A DNA stretch of 46,094 nt, from contig QCKJ01000011.1 in NCBI GenBank assembly GCA_003215435.1, forward strand, positions 1 through 46,094, in the 5' to 3' direction. The notes under the pieces are model-generated. The model was not told the DNA's origin, made no database searches, and saw nothing but the letters and a program-made list of their open reading frames with translations. A program made the position numbers and the translations under genes. Shown here one piece after another: positions 12,277 to 21,052 of this stretch; the stretch's first letter is position 1; every line of letters starts with the position of its first letter. Source of the stretch: Prochlorococcus sp. AG-409-M05 (GTDB lineage: Bacteria > Cyanobacteriota > Cyanobacteriia > PCC-6307 > Cyanobiaceae).

Positions 12277-14094
12277 ATGGTTAAAGCCTCCAAGACATTT
12301 AGAAATCTAAGAATTTTAATGCAGACGCTCCCTTCTGAAAGGCAGCGGTCGCTAATTGCTCTACTTCCTGTTTCTATTGTTACTGGGCTACTTGATGTAT
12401 TAGTAGTAGCTTGTGTACAGCGACTATTTACCGTAGCTGTAGGTGCACCAAATAAACCACAATTACCATTTACGGAATACATACCTGCAGACCCAAAAAT
12501 AAAAGTTATTGGGTTAGTTATTGCCTTTATAGGTTTAAGTTGGCTCTCATCACTGTCAAAGCTTTTTTTAAGAACCTGGCAAGTGAGAATTAAATCTGAA
12601 ATATGGAGAGACCTATCTGAAATGGCCCAAAGAAAAATGCTTGGGCAAAACTATGAATACTTTCTTGGAAAAAATAATAATGAGCTATCAGCTACACTTC
12701 TAGTCCATATTGATAGGGTAAGTGAAAAGCTAATACTTCCAATTCTACAAATAAGTAGCGGTATATTTGTGATTCTTTTTCTATGCTTGGCTGTACTTAT
12801 AGTAGAGAAGTTAGTTGCAATAATTTTAATTGCAAGTTTACTTGTTAGCTACATTGGTTTTACATTAGCGATAACACCATTCATACGTTTTGCCGGAAGA
12901 CAAAGAATAAGATTAATTAAAGAAACAAATAATGTCTTAAGTGACTCTTTGCGTACAATTCTTGATGTTCAACTAACAGGTTCTGAAACATTCTTTGAAA
13001 AGCGCTATGCGTCCGCCTGGAGAACAACAATTCCTTTTGTTTGGAAAGGAGAGGCGTTACCAGAAACTCCAAGAGCACTTATAGAGCCTTTAGGAATCAC
13101 TATGATATTTGCTATTGGAATCATCCCTCTAATTAGCACAAATAGTGAAGTAAATATAGCTCAGATAGTTCCTTTTCTTGCTACAATAGCAGTATCTTCA
13201 TTGAAATTAACTCCACCACTCCAGGATTCATTTAGGGCATTTACATCTATCAAATCAGCAATCCCAGACCTCGAAGAAACACTCAAAATAATATATTTAC
13301 CTACCAAGCGTTTAACCCTTAGATCCTCTGGAGTTCCTTCACCGCAAGGAATATTTCCGAAATACAATATTAAAATTAAAGACCTAAGTTATAAATACCC
13401 AACCGCAGATAAACTTGTACTAAAAGATATCAACCTAACTATACCAATTGGTGGAAGAGTAGCTTTTGTTGGTGCAACAGGTAGTGGAAAGACTACAACG
13501 GCTAATTTATTACTATGCCTGCTTAAGCCAACCTCAGGTCATGTCCAGCTTGATGGCATAGATATTACTAATAAAGATATACCTGCATGGCAAGCAAATT
13601 GTGCTTATGTACCCCAATCTATAACTTTATTGAATAGTAATGTTTTAGAGAACGTAGCCTACGGACAAGATCCAAATTCAATAGATGAAGATAAAGTATG
13701 GGATTCCTTGCAAGCAGCACAACTATCTGAACTAATTTCAGAACTTCCGCTCGGTCTCTATACCAATATTGGTGAAAATGGAATAAGACTTTCGGGTGGT
13801 CAAAGGCAAAGACTTGCATTAGCAAGGGCCTTTTATAGAAATTCAAAGTTATTAGTCCTTGATGAAGCAACTAGTGCACTTGATAATAGAACTGAAGCAG
13901 AAGTTATGGATGCAATTGAGGTAATAGGAAGGAGATGCACACTTGTTGTAATTGCACATCGGCTAACTACAGTGATGAGGTCAGATTGTATTTACGAATT
14001 TGAAAAAGGCACAATCAAAGGCAGTGGTACATATGAAGAGCTTAACGAAGCATCAAATAGTTTTAGGGATCTGACTTATTTCGAGAAAAATTAA
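12277..14094 (+). CDS. ABC exporter, PglK/MsbA-like lipid-linked glycan flippase
   Basis: Half-size ABC exporter of 605 residues: a membrane domain of about six helices (residues 25-340) fused to one ATPase domain. Walker A GATGSGKTT is near 399-407, the Q-loop YVPQSITLLNSNV follows, the signature LSGGQRQRLALARAF is near 505, and Walker B LLVLDEATSALD is near 526, with the H-loop IAHRLTTV. Features of the membrane part (NYEYFLGKNNNE; later ETPRALIEPLG) resemble PglK, which flips undecaprenyl-linked oligosaccharides. Beside rhamnose and heptose genes, export or flipping of a lipid-linked glycan is the likely role (inference). It converges on rfbB with a 9-bp gap. Confidence 0.88.
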   Translation: MVKASKTFRNLRILMQTLPSERQRSLIALLPVSIVTGLLDVLVVACVQRLFTVAVGAPNKPQLPFTEYIPADPKIKVIGLVIAFIGLSWLSSLSKLFLRTWQVRIKSEIWRDLSEMAQRKMLGQNYEYFLGKNNNELSATLLVHIDRVSEKLILPILQISSGIFVILFLCLAVLIVEKLVAIILIASLLVSYIGFTLAITPFIRFAGRQRIRLIKETNNVLSDSLRTILDVQLTGSETFFEKRYASAWRTTIPFVWKGEALPETPRALIEPLGITMIFAIGIIPLISTNSEVNIAQIVPFLATIAVSSLKLTPPLQDSFRAFTSIKSAIPDLEETLKIIYLPTKRLTLRSSGVPSPQGIFPKYNIKIKDLSYKYPTADKLVLKDINLTIPIGGRVAFVGATGSGKTTTANLLLCLLKPTSGHVQLDGIDITNKDIPAWQANCAYVPQSITLLNSNVLENVAYGQDPNSIDEDKVWDSLQAAQLSELISELPLGLYTNIGENGIRLSGGQRQRLALARAFYRNSKLLVLDEATSALDNRTEAEVMDAIEVIGRRCTLVVIAHRLTTVMRSDCIYEFEKGTIKGSGTYEELNEASNSFRDLTYFEKN

Positions 14095-14103
14095 TCATAG
14101 GTA

Positions 14104-15213
14104 TTATTTGTTTACCTTGCCCAAACGCTCACCAAGATAACCAGATTTTTTAAACACCTTATTACACCAATCAAGATTTTCTAAATACCAATCCAAGGTA
14201 ATGCTTATTCCTTCTTGAAAATTATGTTTAGGTTGCCAACATAACTCTTTGTTAATAAGCGTTGAGTCAATGGCATATCTGTGGTCATGTCCAGGTCTAT
14301 CTTTAACAAAATGAATTAGGTTTTTATAAGAAGATTTTCTCGGTTGCCTAATATCAAGTAGCGAACAAATATCATGGACAACCTCCTTATTAGACCTTTC
14401 ACCATATCCACCAACACAATAACTTTCCCCTACCTTTCCACACGTAGCAGCTAACAACAAAGCATCAACATGATCCTCAACAAATAACCAATCCCTAATA
14501 TTCGAGCCGTCTCCATATAAAGGAATTTCTTTACCTTGAAGTGCCTTAATAATTACCATAGGTATCAACTTCTCTGGAAACTGCCAGGGGCCAAAGTTAT
14601 TTGAACAATTAGTTAAAACAATAGGAAGTCCATATGTATGATGCCAAGCATTCACAAAATGATCGCTTGAAGCTTTACTAGCAGAATAAGGTGATCGAGG
14701 ATCATAGGGTGTAGTTTCAGAAAACCGACCTATTTCTCCTAGGGTTCCAAAGACTTCATCAGTACTTATATGGTGAAATCGAAAGTGTGATTGACGTTCC
14801 TTAGACAACCGCTCAAAATGGCATCTAACTGCCTCTAATAGATTAAAAGTACCTAAAGTATTGCTTTTTATAAATGTATCCGGGCTATCAATTGATCTGT
14901 CAACATGACTCTCAGCTGCTAAATGAAAGACAAAGTCAGGGTCCGCTTTTCTAATAGCAAGATTTGTCTCTTCAGGATTTACTAGATCCACCCTTAAAAG
15001 TTTGTGCCTATCGCCTGGAAATAAACTTTCTATACTGCTTAAGTCACTTGCATAGCCACATTTATCAAGGTTAAAAATAGTCAGACTTTTATCCTTCAAT
15101 AATCTGCGAATCAAGCAACTGCCTATAAATCCTGCACCTCCAGTAACAAGAATTCTTTTTCGATCTGAGAAAAGTTTGTGTAAATTCAATGAGCTTAGAG
15201 GACTACTATTCAT
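14104..15213 (-). CDS. rfbB: dTDP-glucose 4,6-dehydratase
   Basis: Second step to dTDP-L-rhamnose: converts dTDP-glucose to dTDP-4-keto-6-deoxyglucose with bound NAD+. The 369-residue extended SDR has VTGGAGFIGSCLIRRL at residues 23-38, the catalytic STDEVFG (Thr-Asp-Glu), and PYSASKASSDH with the YxxxK pair. FHLAAESHVDRSI is the family hallmark. A leader of about 18 residues precedes the Rossmann start. Last gene of the minus-strand rfbA-rfbC-rfbD-rfbB cluster, 12 bp after rfbD. Confidence 0.96.
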   Translation of the reverse strand: MNSSPLSSLNLHKLFSDRKRILVTGGAGFIGSCLIRRLLKDKSLTIFNLDKCGYASDLSSIESLFPGDRHKLLRVDLVNPEETNLAIRKADPDFVFHLAAESHVDRSIDSPDTFIKSNTLGTFNLLEAVRCHFERLSKERQSHFRFHHISTDEVFGTLGEIGRFSETTPYDPRSPYSASKASSDHFVNAWHHTYGLPIVLTNCSNNFGPWQFPEKLIPMVIIKALQGKEIPLYGDGSNIRDWLFVEDHVDALLLAATCGKVGESYCVGGYGERSNKEVVHDICSLLDIRQPRKSSYKNLIHFVKDRPGHDHRYAIDSTLINKELCWQPKHNFQEGISITLDWYLENLDWCNKVFKKSGYLGERLGKVNK

Positions 15214-15225
15214 CTAATTAAGGAT

Positions 15226-16134
15226 TTAAATCTGATTGTTAGCGTGTGCTAAAAGGACCTGACGAAGCGCATCAACCCAATGCATAGGCTCTAAAGCCAA
15301 CTCCTGCATTGTTTGTCGGCAGTCTAAAACTGAAAAGCTAGGACGCTGAGCAATCAAAGGGTATTCGGAACTACTGATTGGGATCACTTTCGCTCTTTTT
15401 TTGAGCAATCCAATGTCCAGAGCTTGGCTACCAATCAATTCTGCAAAATCATACCAACTAGCCACACCTGCATCGCTCCAATGACTAATAGGTGAAAGCG
15501 AACTCTTTGTTTTCCTAGTCGCAACATCGATAAGCCTCCAACATGCTGACGCTAAAGATAAGGTGCTAGTTGGCGAACCAACCTGATCAGCTACTACATT
15601 TATTTGACTTTTCTCTTTATGTAAGCGAAGCATTGTTAAAAGAAAATTGTTTCCAACAGGTCCATAAACCCAACTAGTTCGCATCACAAATGCCCGATTT
15701 TCCAATATCTCGAATACAGCTGCCTCACTGGCAGCTTTAGTTTGTCCATAAATACTAATAGGACTAACTGCTTCGGTAGGTAAATAAGGTTTACCCTGAA
15801 CTCCATTAAAAACAAAATCACTACTTAGCTGCAATATTTTCCCGCCCCGAAGGGCGAGCTGCTCAGCAAATGTCGCAGGAGCATCAACATTTACGGTACT
15901 AACCAAATCAGGTTCATGCTCTGCTTGATCAACTGCCGTATATGCACCCGCACTAATAACCCAATCCGGCAAATATCGGTCAACAGCATTCCGACAAGCA
16001 TCAAGATTGCCCAAATCAAGTTCTGAGCGAGTCAATGATATTAAATGAAAAGTCTGATCACCCAACAAAACTGGTTTTGTAGCTATCAGAGCTTGTCCAA
16101 GTTGCCCTGCTGCCCCAGTAAGCATAACTTTCAT
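15226..16134 (-). CDS. rfbD: dTDP-4-dehydrorhamnose reductase
   Basis: Final step to dTDP-L-rhamnose; NAD(P)H-dependent reduction of the 4-keto group. The 302-residue SDR starts with the motif MLTGAAGQLGQALI, has SAGAYTAVDQAEHEP, LSSDFVFNG and the catalytic YGQTKAASE, followed by RTSWVYGPVGNNFL. All are family signatures. The ATG at 16134 overlaps the rfbC stop by 4 bp, indicating coupled translation. Confidence 0.96.
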   Translation of the reverse strand: MKVMLTGAAGQLGQALIATKPVLLGDQTFHLISLTRSELDLGNLDACRNAVDRYLPDWVISAGAYTAVDQAEHEPDLVSTVNVDAPATFAEQLALRGGKILQLSSDFVFNGVQGKPYLPTEAVSPISIYGQTKAASEAAVFEILENRAFVMRTSWVYGPVGNNFLLTMLRLHKEKSQINVVADQVGSPTSTLSLASACWRLIDVATRKTKSSLSPISHWSDAGVASWYDFAELIGSQALDIGLLKKRAKVIPISSSEYPLIAQRPSFSVLDCRQTMQELALEPMHWVDALRQVLLAHANNQI

Positions 16135-16721
16135 GCAAAAACCTCTTTATCACTTAGCTCCTCCAAACATGGTGCTTGACTATCCTTCTCAGATAAATGA
16201 ATTAGTAGCTCATTAAGAGGCCAATCAATCTGCAGGGCTGGATCATTCCAACGAATTGATCGTTCACAAGCACGACTCCAAAAAGACGTCGTCTTATAGA
16301 GAACTTCAGCAGATTCTGAAAGTGTCAAAAAGCCATGCGCAAAACCCTCAGGTATCCATAATTGTTTATAATTAGTAGCGCTTAAATTTACTCCTGACCA
16401 TTGACCAAAACTTGGAGAATTAAAGCGTATATCTACAGCGACATCAAAGATCTCACCGACCACACACCGAACTAACTTCCCTTGAGGACTAGGAGGTAAT
16501 TGATAATGAAGGCCTCTTAAAACACCCATAGATGAACGAGAATGATTATCCTGTACAAAAGTCTGAGGCAATAAATCTTGCCTTTGCATCAGGACATCCC
16601 ATTCATTTTGGTTCCAACTCTCGAAAAAGAACCCTCGAGGATCAGGAAAAACATTCGGTATGAGCAACATTGGTCCGTTAAGGACCAAGCCTTTATTAGT
16701 TGTTAGGGTTTCAAACTTCAT
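16131..16721 (-). CDS. rfbC: dTDP-4-dehydrorhamnose 3,5-epimerase
   Basis: Third step to dTDP-L-rhamnose: double epimerisation at C3 and C5. The 196-residue cupin has [14 protein letters not shown], the catalytic [11 protein letters not shown] (general-base His), [11 protein letters not shown] and the [15 protein letters not shown] block. Length is normal. It overlaps rfbA upstream by 4 bp and rfbD downstream by 4 bp. Confidence 0.96.
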   Translation of the reverse strand: MKFETLTTNKGLVLNGPMLLIPNVFPDPRGFFFESWNQNEWDVLMQRQDLLPQTFVQDNHSRSSMGVLRGLHYQLPPSPQGKLVRCVVGEIFDVAVDIRFNSPSFGQWSGVNLSATNYKQLWIPEGFAHGFLTLSESAEVLYKTTSFWSRACERSIRWNDPALQIDWPLNELLIHLSEKDSQAPCLEELSDKEVFA

Positions 16722-17623
16722 TGAGAGGTGATAAAAGGTTTTGATGTTTGCAAAAGCTTCAATAAATACTCGCCATATCCACTTTTAAGCAAAGGTTTTG
16801 CAAGTACTTCAAGTTGCTCACCTGTTATCCAGCCAAGGCGCCAAGCAACCTCTTCAGGACAACCAACTTTTAAACCCTGACGTTTTTCCAATGTCCTTAT
16901 ATAAGCAGTTGCTTCATGTAAAGAATCACAAGTTCCAGTATCAAGCCAGGCCATTCCTCTTCCCATTAATTCAACCTGTAATAAACCATCTTTTAAGTAA
17001 TCAATATTAAGATCGGTAATCTCAAGTTCGCCTCTAGGGGACGGTTCAACAGCTCTAGCCCGTTCAACAACTGTCTCGTCATAAAAATAAAGTCCTGTAA
17101 CCGCAAAACTACTTCTGGGGCTTTTGGGCTTCTCCTCAATATTTAAAACTATTCCTTGCTCATCGAATTCAACTACTCCATACCTTTCAGGATCACTCAC
17201 AGGATAGGCAAATAACGTTGCACCTTGACTAGATCGATTACTCGCAAGCAACTGTGGAGACAGATCATGACCATAAAAAATATTATCGCCCAAAATTAAA
17301 GCGACAGGAGCTCCAGCTAAAAACTCTGCTCCTATTAGAAAAGCCTGTGCAAGTCCATCAGGACTTGGTTGAATCGCATATGAAATCTCCATTCCCCAAG
17401 CACGTCCATCTCCCAGGAGGTGCTCAAAAGAAGCTTGATCTCTTGGTGTAGTAATTACTAAAACCTCTTTTATACCTGCCAACATAAGGGTCGTAAGCGG
17501 GTAAAACACCATTGGTTTGTCATAAACAGGCAATAGCTGCTTACTTACAACTTGAGTAATAGGGTGCAACCTAGTGCCAGTGCCACCTGCGAGAAGAATG
17601 CCCTTGCGCTTCATATTTACCAA
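16718..17623 (-). CDS. rfbA: Glucose-1-phosphate thymidylyltransferase
   Basis: First step to dTDP-L-rhamnose, making dTDP-glucose. The 301-residue nucleotidyltransferase has [16 protein letters not shown] (nucleotide-binding loop), [24 protein letters not shown] and [10 protein letters not shown], and ends with the RmlA-type [18 protein letters not shown]. The ATG at 17623 gives MVNMKRK; Met4 (17614) is an equally good start. First gene of the rfbACDB run, and its start is only 33 bp from the divergent GNAT gene, so the two promoters must overlap. Confidence 0.96.
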   Translation of the reverse strand: MVNMKRKGILLAGGTGTRLHPITQVVSKQLLPVYDKPMVFYPLTTLMLAGIKEVLVITTPRDQASFEHLLGDGRAWGMEISYAIQPSPDGLAQAFLIGAEFLAGAPVALILGDNIFYGHDLSPQLLASNRSSQGATLFAYPVSDPERYGVVEFDEQGIVLNIEEKPKSPRSSFAVTGLYFYDETVVERARAVEPSPRGELEITDLNIDYLKDGLLQVELMGRGMAWLDTGTCDSLHEATAYIRTLEKRQGLKVGCPEEVAWRLGWITGEQLEVLAKPLLKSGYGEYLLKLLQTSKPFITSQ

Positions 17624-17656
17624 TTACTGAGAAGATGTTGACACAGACTTCACCCA

Positions 17657-18124
17657 ATGGCTGATATCCAACTGATCAAACATGCTCCAGGGGCTCCAGG
17701 CCTTTGCTTATTTGGATTAGGTCCCAACCTAATGCCAAAAAGGGGGCTGATGAAACTTAAACACTTATTCAACAAAAATGCTTTCTGGGCAGAAGGCCGT
17801 CAATATTGGCAATTACGTCAAATGTTGCGTGGTAGTCGCGTAGTTGTCAGTGCATGGCGAGGATCAACAATGGTGGGGTTTGGAAGGGCTAACAGTGATG
17901 GAGTCTACCGGGCTGTCCTTTGGGATGTGGTTGTAAGAAATGACAATCAAGGGCTAGGAATAGGAAGAAAAGTTGTAGAGGCTTTATTGAATTCAAAATC
18001 GATGAAGAATGTGGAGCGAATTTACTTAATGACAACTAACTGCGAAGACTTCTACAAAGTTGCAGGGTTCAATTATGTTAGTGAGCAAAAGTTAATGATC
18101 TTAAAAAATCCTATCGTAAAATAG
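17657..18124 (+). CDS. GNAT N-acetyltransferase, Ycf52-like
   Basis: GCN5-related acetyltransferase of 155 residues. The acetyl-CoA site is visible in the segment WDVVVRNDNQGLGIGRKVVEALL (about residues 93-115; motif A is QGLGIG), preceded by MVGFGRANSDGVYRAVLWDV and followed by EDFYKVAGF. The VGFGRA..D......WDVVV pattern resembles the plastid Ycf52/NSI group, some members of which acetylate protein lysines in plants. The substrate here is unknown. A sugar N-acetyltransferase in the glycan island is a possible alternative, but the Ycf52-like pattern suggests a core gene. Confidence 0.75.
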   Translation: MADIQLIKHAPGAPGLCLFGLGPNLMPKRGLMKLKHLFNKNAFWAEGRQYWQLRQMLRGSRVVVSAWRGSTMVGFGRANSDGVYRAVLWDVVVRNDNQGLGIGRKVVEALLNSKSMKNVERIYLMTTNCEDFYKVAGFNYVSEQKLMILKNPIVK

Positions 18125-18216
18125 TTTAATGAGAAAGTAAAAATGTAATAACTAGAAAAAAGGAGAGTAGTGTGATTTAGCAGTGACAGATATATTTATC
18201 AAGCATGTTCTGTTGG

Positions 18217-18239
18217 TTCAAGTGTAATTAATACTTGAA
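18217..18239. terminator. Possible bidirectional terminator hairpin
   Basis: Perfect 7-bp inverted repeat TTCAAGT / ACTTGAA with a 9-base loop between the convergent GNAT and GMD-like genes. AT-rich tracts flank it (TTAATGCAAAAATATTTTTA on the + side). The stem is AT-rich and therefore weak, and no clean T-run touches it. Confidence 0.3.
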
Positions 18240-18279
18240 TTAATGCAAAAATATTTTTAAATTAGGTTTTGAACTCTAT

Positions 18280-19248
18280 TTAGATAAGAGATCTCAATTG
18301 ATCCAATAAAAAGTCTACACTTTGCTCTAAGGAATATTGTGGACGCCATTTAGTAATGGAATTAAATTTTGTAGTATCTGGAATCTGCAATGTTATGTCT
18401 ATAGGTCTAAAAAGAGATTGGTCTGGTTGGGTTTTGATTGCTACTTTAGACTTGCAAATCAATAGTGCTAGAAAATCACCTACACTAAGTGAAGTAGTCC
18501 CACCTAGATTATATACCTCACCTAATTTACCGTACTTTGCTACTTCCCAATAAGAGCGAGTTGCGTCTCTAACATCAATCAATGTCCGTAATGATTCTAA
18601 GTTTCCATGCTTGAGTATTGTTTGCTTACCTTGCTCTATTAATATAACCTGGCGAGCAAAAGAAGTTGCAAATAAGTCAAATCTCCGAGGATTAAGATAA
18701 GAAAACATTCGGGTCCTAATTGTAGGTAAGTTATATGCTTTACCATAAGTATAAACTAATTGATCTTGCGAACATTTAGATACAGAATAGGGGTTTACAG
18801 GGTTTATTGGGCAGTCTTCAGTGATAGGTACATTTGATTCATCAACCTGACCATAAACTTCTGAAGTACTGCAATGGACCAACAGTGGTTTAGTCTTGCA
18901 GAATCGTATAGCCTCTAATAGGTTTAAAGTAGACATAATGTTATTTTGAACAATTGTTAGAGGAGTATCAAAACATGCCCTAACATTTGCAATAGAGGCC
19001 AAGTTAAATATTAGATCTGGCTTGAAATCCTGTAGGGTTCTTAATGTAGAGGAAAAATCATTTAAATCACATTCATAGAGTTTAACCTGATCAATTATGT
19101 TGATCAGGTTACTTTTATTAGTTGTACTATGCCAACGTGTAGTTCCTGAAAGTTGAATATCTTTTTGTTGGTCTAGTATTTGCTCTGCTAGATAACTACC
19201 GCCTGATCCAGCAATTCCAGTAATTAATACTCTCTTAAATTTACGCAT
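18280..19248 (-). CDS. GDP-mannose/GDP-heptose 4,6-dehydratase-like SDR
   Basis: Extended SDR of 322 residues that probably acts on a GDP-sugar. The NAD(P) motif is ITGIAGSGGSYLAEQ (residues 9-23). The active site holds Thr128-Ser129-Glu130 (HCSTSEVYG) and Tyr154/Lys158 (PYSVSK). The Thr-x-Glu pair is the arrangement of 4,6-dehydratases such as GMD. However, the C-terminal half (SFARQVILIEQGKQ, GNLESLRTLIDVRDATRSYW) also resembles GDP-4-keto-6-deoxymannose reductases (RMD). With the GDP-heptose operon nearby, a DmhA-like GDP-heptose 4,6-dehydratase is the favoured reading (inference). No Shine-Dalgarno is present: 11 adenines directly precede the ATG. Confidence 0.75.
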   Translation of the reverse strand: MRKFKRVLITGIAGSGGSYLAEQILDQQKDIQLSGTTRWHSTTNKSNLINIIDQVKLYECDLNDFSSTLRTLQDFKPDLIFNLASIANVRACFDTPLTIVQNNIMSTLNLLEAIRFCKTKPLLVHCSTSEVYGQVDESNVPITEDCPINPVNPYSVSKCSQDQLVYTYGKAYNLPTIRTRMFSYLNPRRFDLFATSFARQVILIEQGKQTILKHGNLESLRTLIDVRDATRSYWEVAKYGKLGEVYNLGGTTSLSVGDFLALLICKSKVAIKTQPDQSLFRPIDITLQIPDTTKFNSITKWRPQYSLEQSVDFLLDQLRSLI

Positions 19249-19603
19249 TTTTTTTTTTTATAGAACGGAGTATAGCTTGGGAGAATTATATAAGGGTTTA
19301 TATATGCTTGACTTAAGATTAAATGATATATATTTTTATAAGAGCACAGAGAGCTGAAAGACATACGAATTTCAGTCTAATCCCATCTCAGTCTCTCAAT
19401 GGAGTTTTCAAATGATCATGTAAGGTACTATTGAAATAGAGAATAGCTAATAAAAAAATTAAAGGGAAACTGACAGTGTAGTAATTAAATACTCATATAT
19501 ACCTAAATTTAGAGCATGTTAAATTTTTATTCTGAAGGAGAATGGATAAACAATAGATTAAATGTACTATAATTAATTTAATGGAACAGCAAAAGTCGAT
19601 TTT
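19249..19603. other. AT-rich divergent intergenic region
   Basis: About 355 bp between divergent SDR genes. It is strongly AT-rich and holds the promoters of both directions. The left edge is a T-tract (19248-19259) abutting the GMD-like start codon. A GAAGGAGA near 19536 followed by ATG leads only to a five-codon frame. No RNA gene or repeat was recognised. Confidence 0.5.
19568..19573 (+). promoter_or_regulatory. Candidate -10 box for the SDR/TPP genes
   Basis: TATAAT, a consensus -10 hexamer in the form TGTACTATAATTAAT, lies 30 bases upstream of the SDR start at 19604, giving a short leader. No good -35 box is present at 17 bp upstream, and the region is so AT-rich that a chance match is possible. 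Confidence 0.35.
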
Positions 19604-20365
19604 ATGAAAACTACCAAGCATATCGATAAGGAAGTTGTAGCAATATTTGGAGCGACTAACTCTATAGGAGAGGCAATCTGTGATTCATTATCCAAAGATC
19701 AATATATATTGAGTCTAACCTATAATAAAAATAAAAACCGAGCAGAAAAGTTAAAAGAGAAGCTGATAAATTCTGGTTATGAAATAGATATAGAACATGT
19801 GAATTGTGAGCATCATGAAACCATCAAGCAATATTTAACATCTCTGTTCAAGCATTATATGCGCATAGATCATTTGATTTATGCATCAAGTGTAGTTGAC
19901 GATAGTAGATTAACAGAAGAGGGAGTCTACGACTCTATTAATAATATAATTCAAATTAATTTGATATCAGCGATATATTCGTCAATATTATTTTCTGAGA
20001 TCACCAAATCTAGTAACGCAACAAGTAATAAAACAATCACCTACATTTCATCTGAGTCTGGGAGATTTGGTGGAAACGGTATACCAGTATATGCTGCATC
20101 GAAAGGGGGACTAAATAGTTTTGTTCTGGGATACGCACGTGAACAAGGAAAACGAGGTATAAGAGTAAACGCGGTTAGTCCTGGAATAATAAGATCAGGA
20201 AGAAATTCAGAGGTCAAACCTGAAGCTGAAGAGCACATTTGTAAGTCTATACCTCTTGGAAGAATAGGTGAAGCTATGGATGTTGGAGAAACAGTTGCTT
20301 GGTTAATTTCTACATCAGCTAAATATATATCGGGGACTGTAATCCCAGTAAATGGGGGTCGCTAA
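19604..20365 (+). CDS. Short-chain dehydrogenase/reductase (FabG-like)
   Basis: Classical NAD(P)-dependent SDR, 253 residues. The cofactor motif is GATNSIGEAI (residues 16-25), the catalytic Ser sits in ISSESGRFGG, and Tyr163/Lys167 in YAASKGGLNSF. RVNAVSPGIIRS and the C-terminal YISGTVIPVNGG are standard. Family members reduce carbonyls of acyl-ACP or of sugars, so motifs alone do not fix the substrate. It is followed at 81 bp by the TPP-enzyme pair on the same strand. In that setting a reductase acting on the keto group made by the TPP enzyme, like YerF after YerE in yersiniose synthesis, is plausible (inference). Codons are AT-rich. Confidence 0.85.
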   Translation: MKTTKHIDKEVVAIFGATNSIGEAICDSLSKDQYILSLTYNKNKNRAEKLKEKLINSGYEIDIEHVNCEHHETIKQYLTSLFKHYMRIDHLIYASSVVDDSRLTEEGVYDSINNIIQINLISAIYSSILFSEITKSSNATSNKTITYISSESGRFGGNGIPVYAASKGGLNSFVLGYAREQGKRGIRVNAVSPGIIRSGRNSEVKPEAEEHICKSIPLGRIGEAMDVGETVAWLISTSAKYISGTVIPVNGGR

Positions 20366-20446
20366 TGCATAAAGATAACGAAATCAAATTTTAGAATGTG
20401 TAGTGAGCGAAATAAGGTGGCATAATATATATAGAGAAAAGATAGT

Positions 20447-21046
20447 ATGAAAATCACTGCTGAGAGCCTAAGGAGTTTTGAGGAAAGGGTGGCTGATTCT
20501 TTTAATCAGGCAAAGATCAGAGCTCCTATACACTTGCACGGTAATAATGAAAAACAACTAATCGATATTTTTAACTCTATCAAATCAGAGGACTGGATCT
20601 TTAGCTCATGGAGATCACATTACCATTGCTTATTAAAAGGAGTTCCTGAAGAACAGTTATACAATGATATTTTGTCTGGAAAGAGTATAAATCTTATTTA
20701 TCCAGATTATAAAATTTATACAAGCGCAATTGTTGGAGGAATTATACCAATAGCACTAGGAACAGCCATTGGTCTAAAGCGTAAAAAGTCAAAGGAAATG
20801 GTACATTTATTTATGGGAGATATGACTTCTGAAACTGGGATTGCTCATGAGGCATACAAATACTCTTTAGCTTATAAGCTACCAATAAAGTTCATAATTG
20901 AATGTAATAATAAATCTGTATGTACCGATACTATGAAAGTCTGGAATATCAAAGAATACACATTAAAAGGGATGCCTAATGTAGAATTTTACGATTACGA
21001 TCTTCCTTGGCCTCATGCAGGTGCTGGCGTCAGAGTGCAATTCTAA
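20447..21046 (+). CDS. TPP-dependent enzyme, E1-alpha-like subunit (PP domain only)
   Basis: 199-residue protein made of little more than the pyrophosphate-binding domain of 2-oxoacid dehydrogenase E1-alpha. Visible: SSWRSHYHCLLKGVPEEQLYND (matching the RxHxHxLxxG region of E1-alpha), IVGGIIPIALGTAIGLK, and the ThDP/Mg2+ motif GDMTSETG...ECNN. Asp125 and Asn154 have the same spacing as the Mg2+ ligands of E1-alpha, although the motif's third residue is Met, not Gly. E1-alpha proteins are usually over 320 residues; here the frame ends cleanly at PHAGAGVRVQF, six bases before the beta-like gene. No E2 or E3 gene is nearby. The likely job is carboligation in sugar branching rather than oxidative decarboxylation (inference). 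Confidence 0.8.
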   Translation: MKITAESLRSFEERVADSFNQAKIRAPIHLHGNNEKQLIDIFNSIKSEDWIFSSWRSHYHCLLKGVPEEQLYNDILSGKSINLIYPDYKIYTSAIVGGIIPIALGTAIGLKRKKSKEMVHLFMGDMTSETGIAHEAYKYSLAYKLPIKFIIECNNKSVCTDTMKVWNIKEYTLKGMPNVEFYDYDLPWPHAGAGVRVQF

Positions 21047-21052
21047 AAATCA

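Noticed and set aside
21047-21052. Frameshift between the two TPP genes, i.e. one broken E1 gene
   Set aside because: Each protein ends and starts at a domain boundary, and the missing C-domains are not found in other frames of the 6-base gap or downstream DNA.
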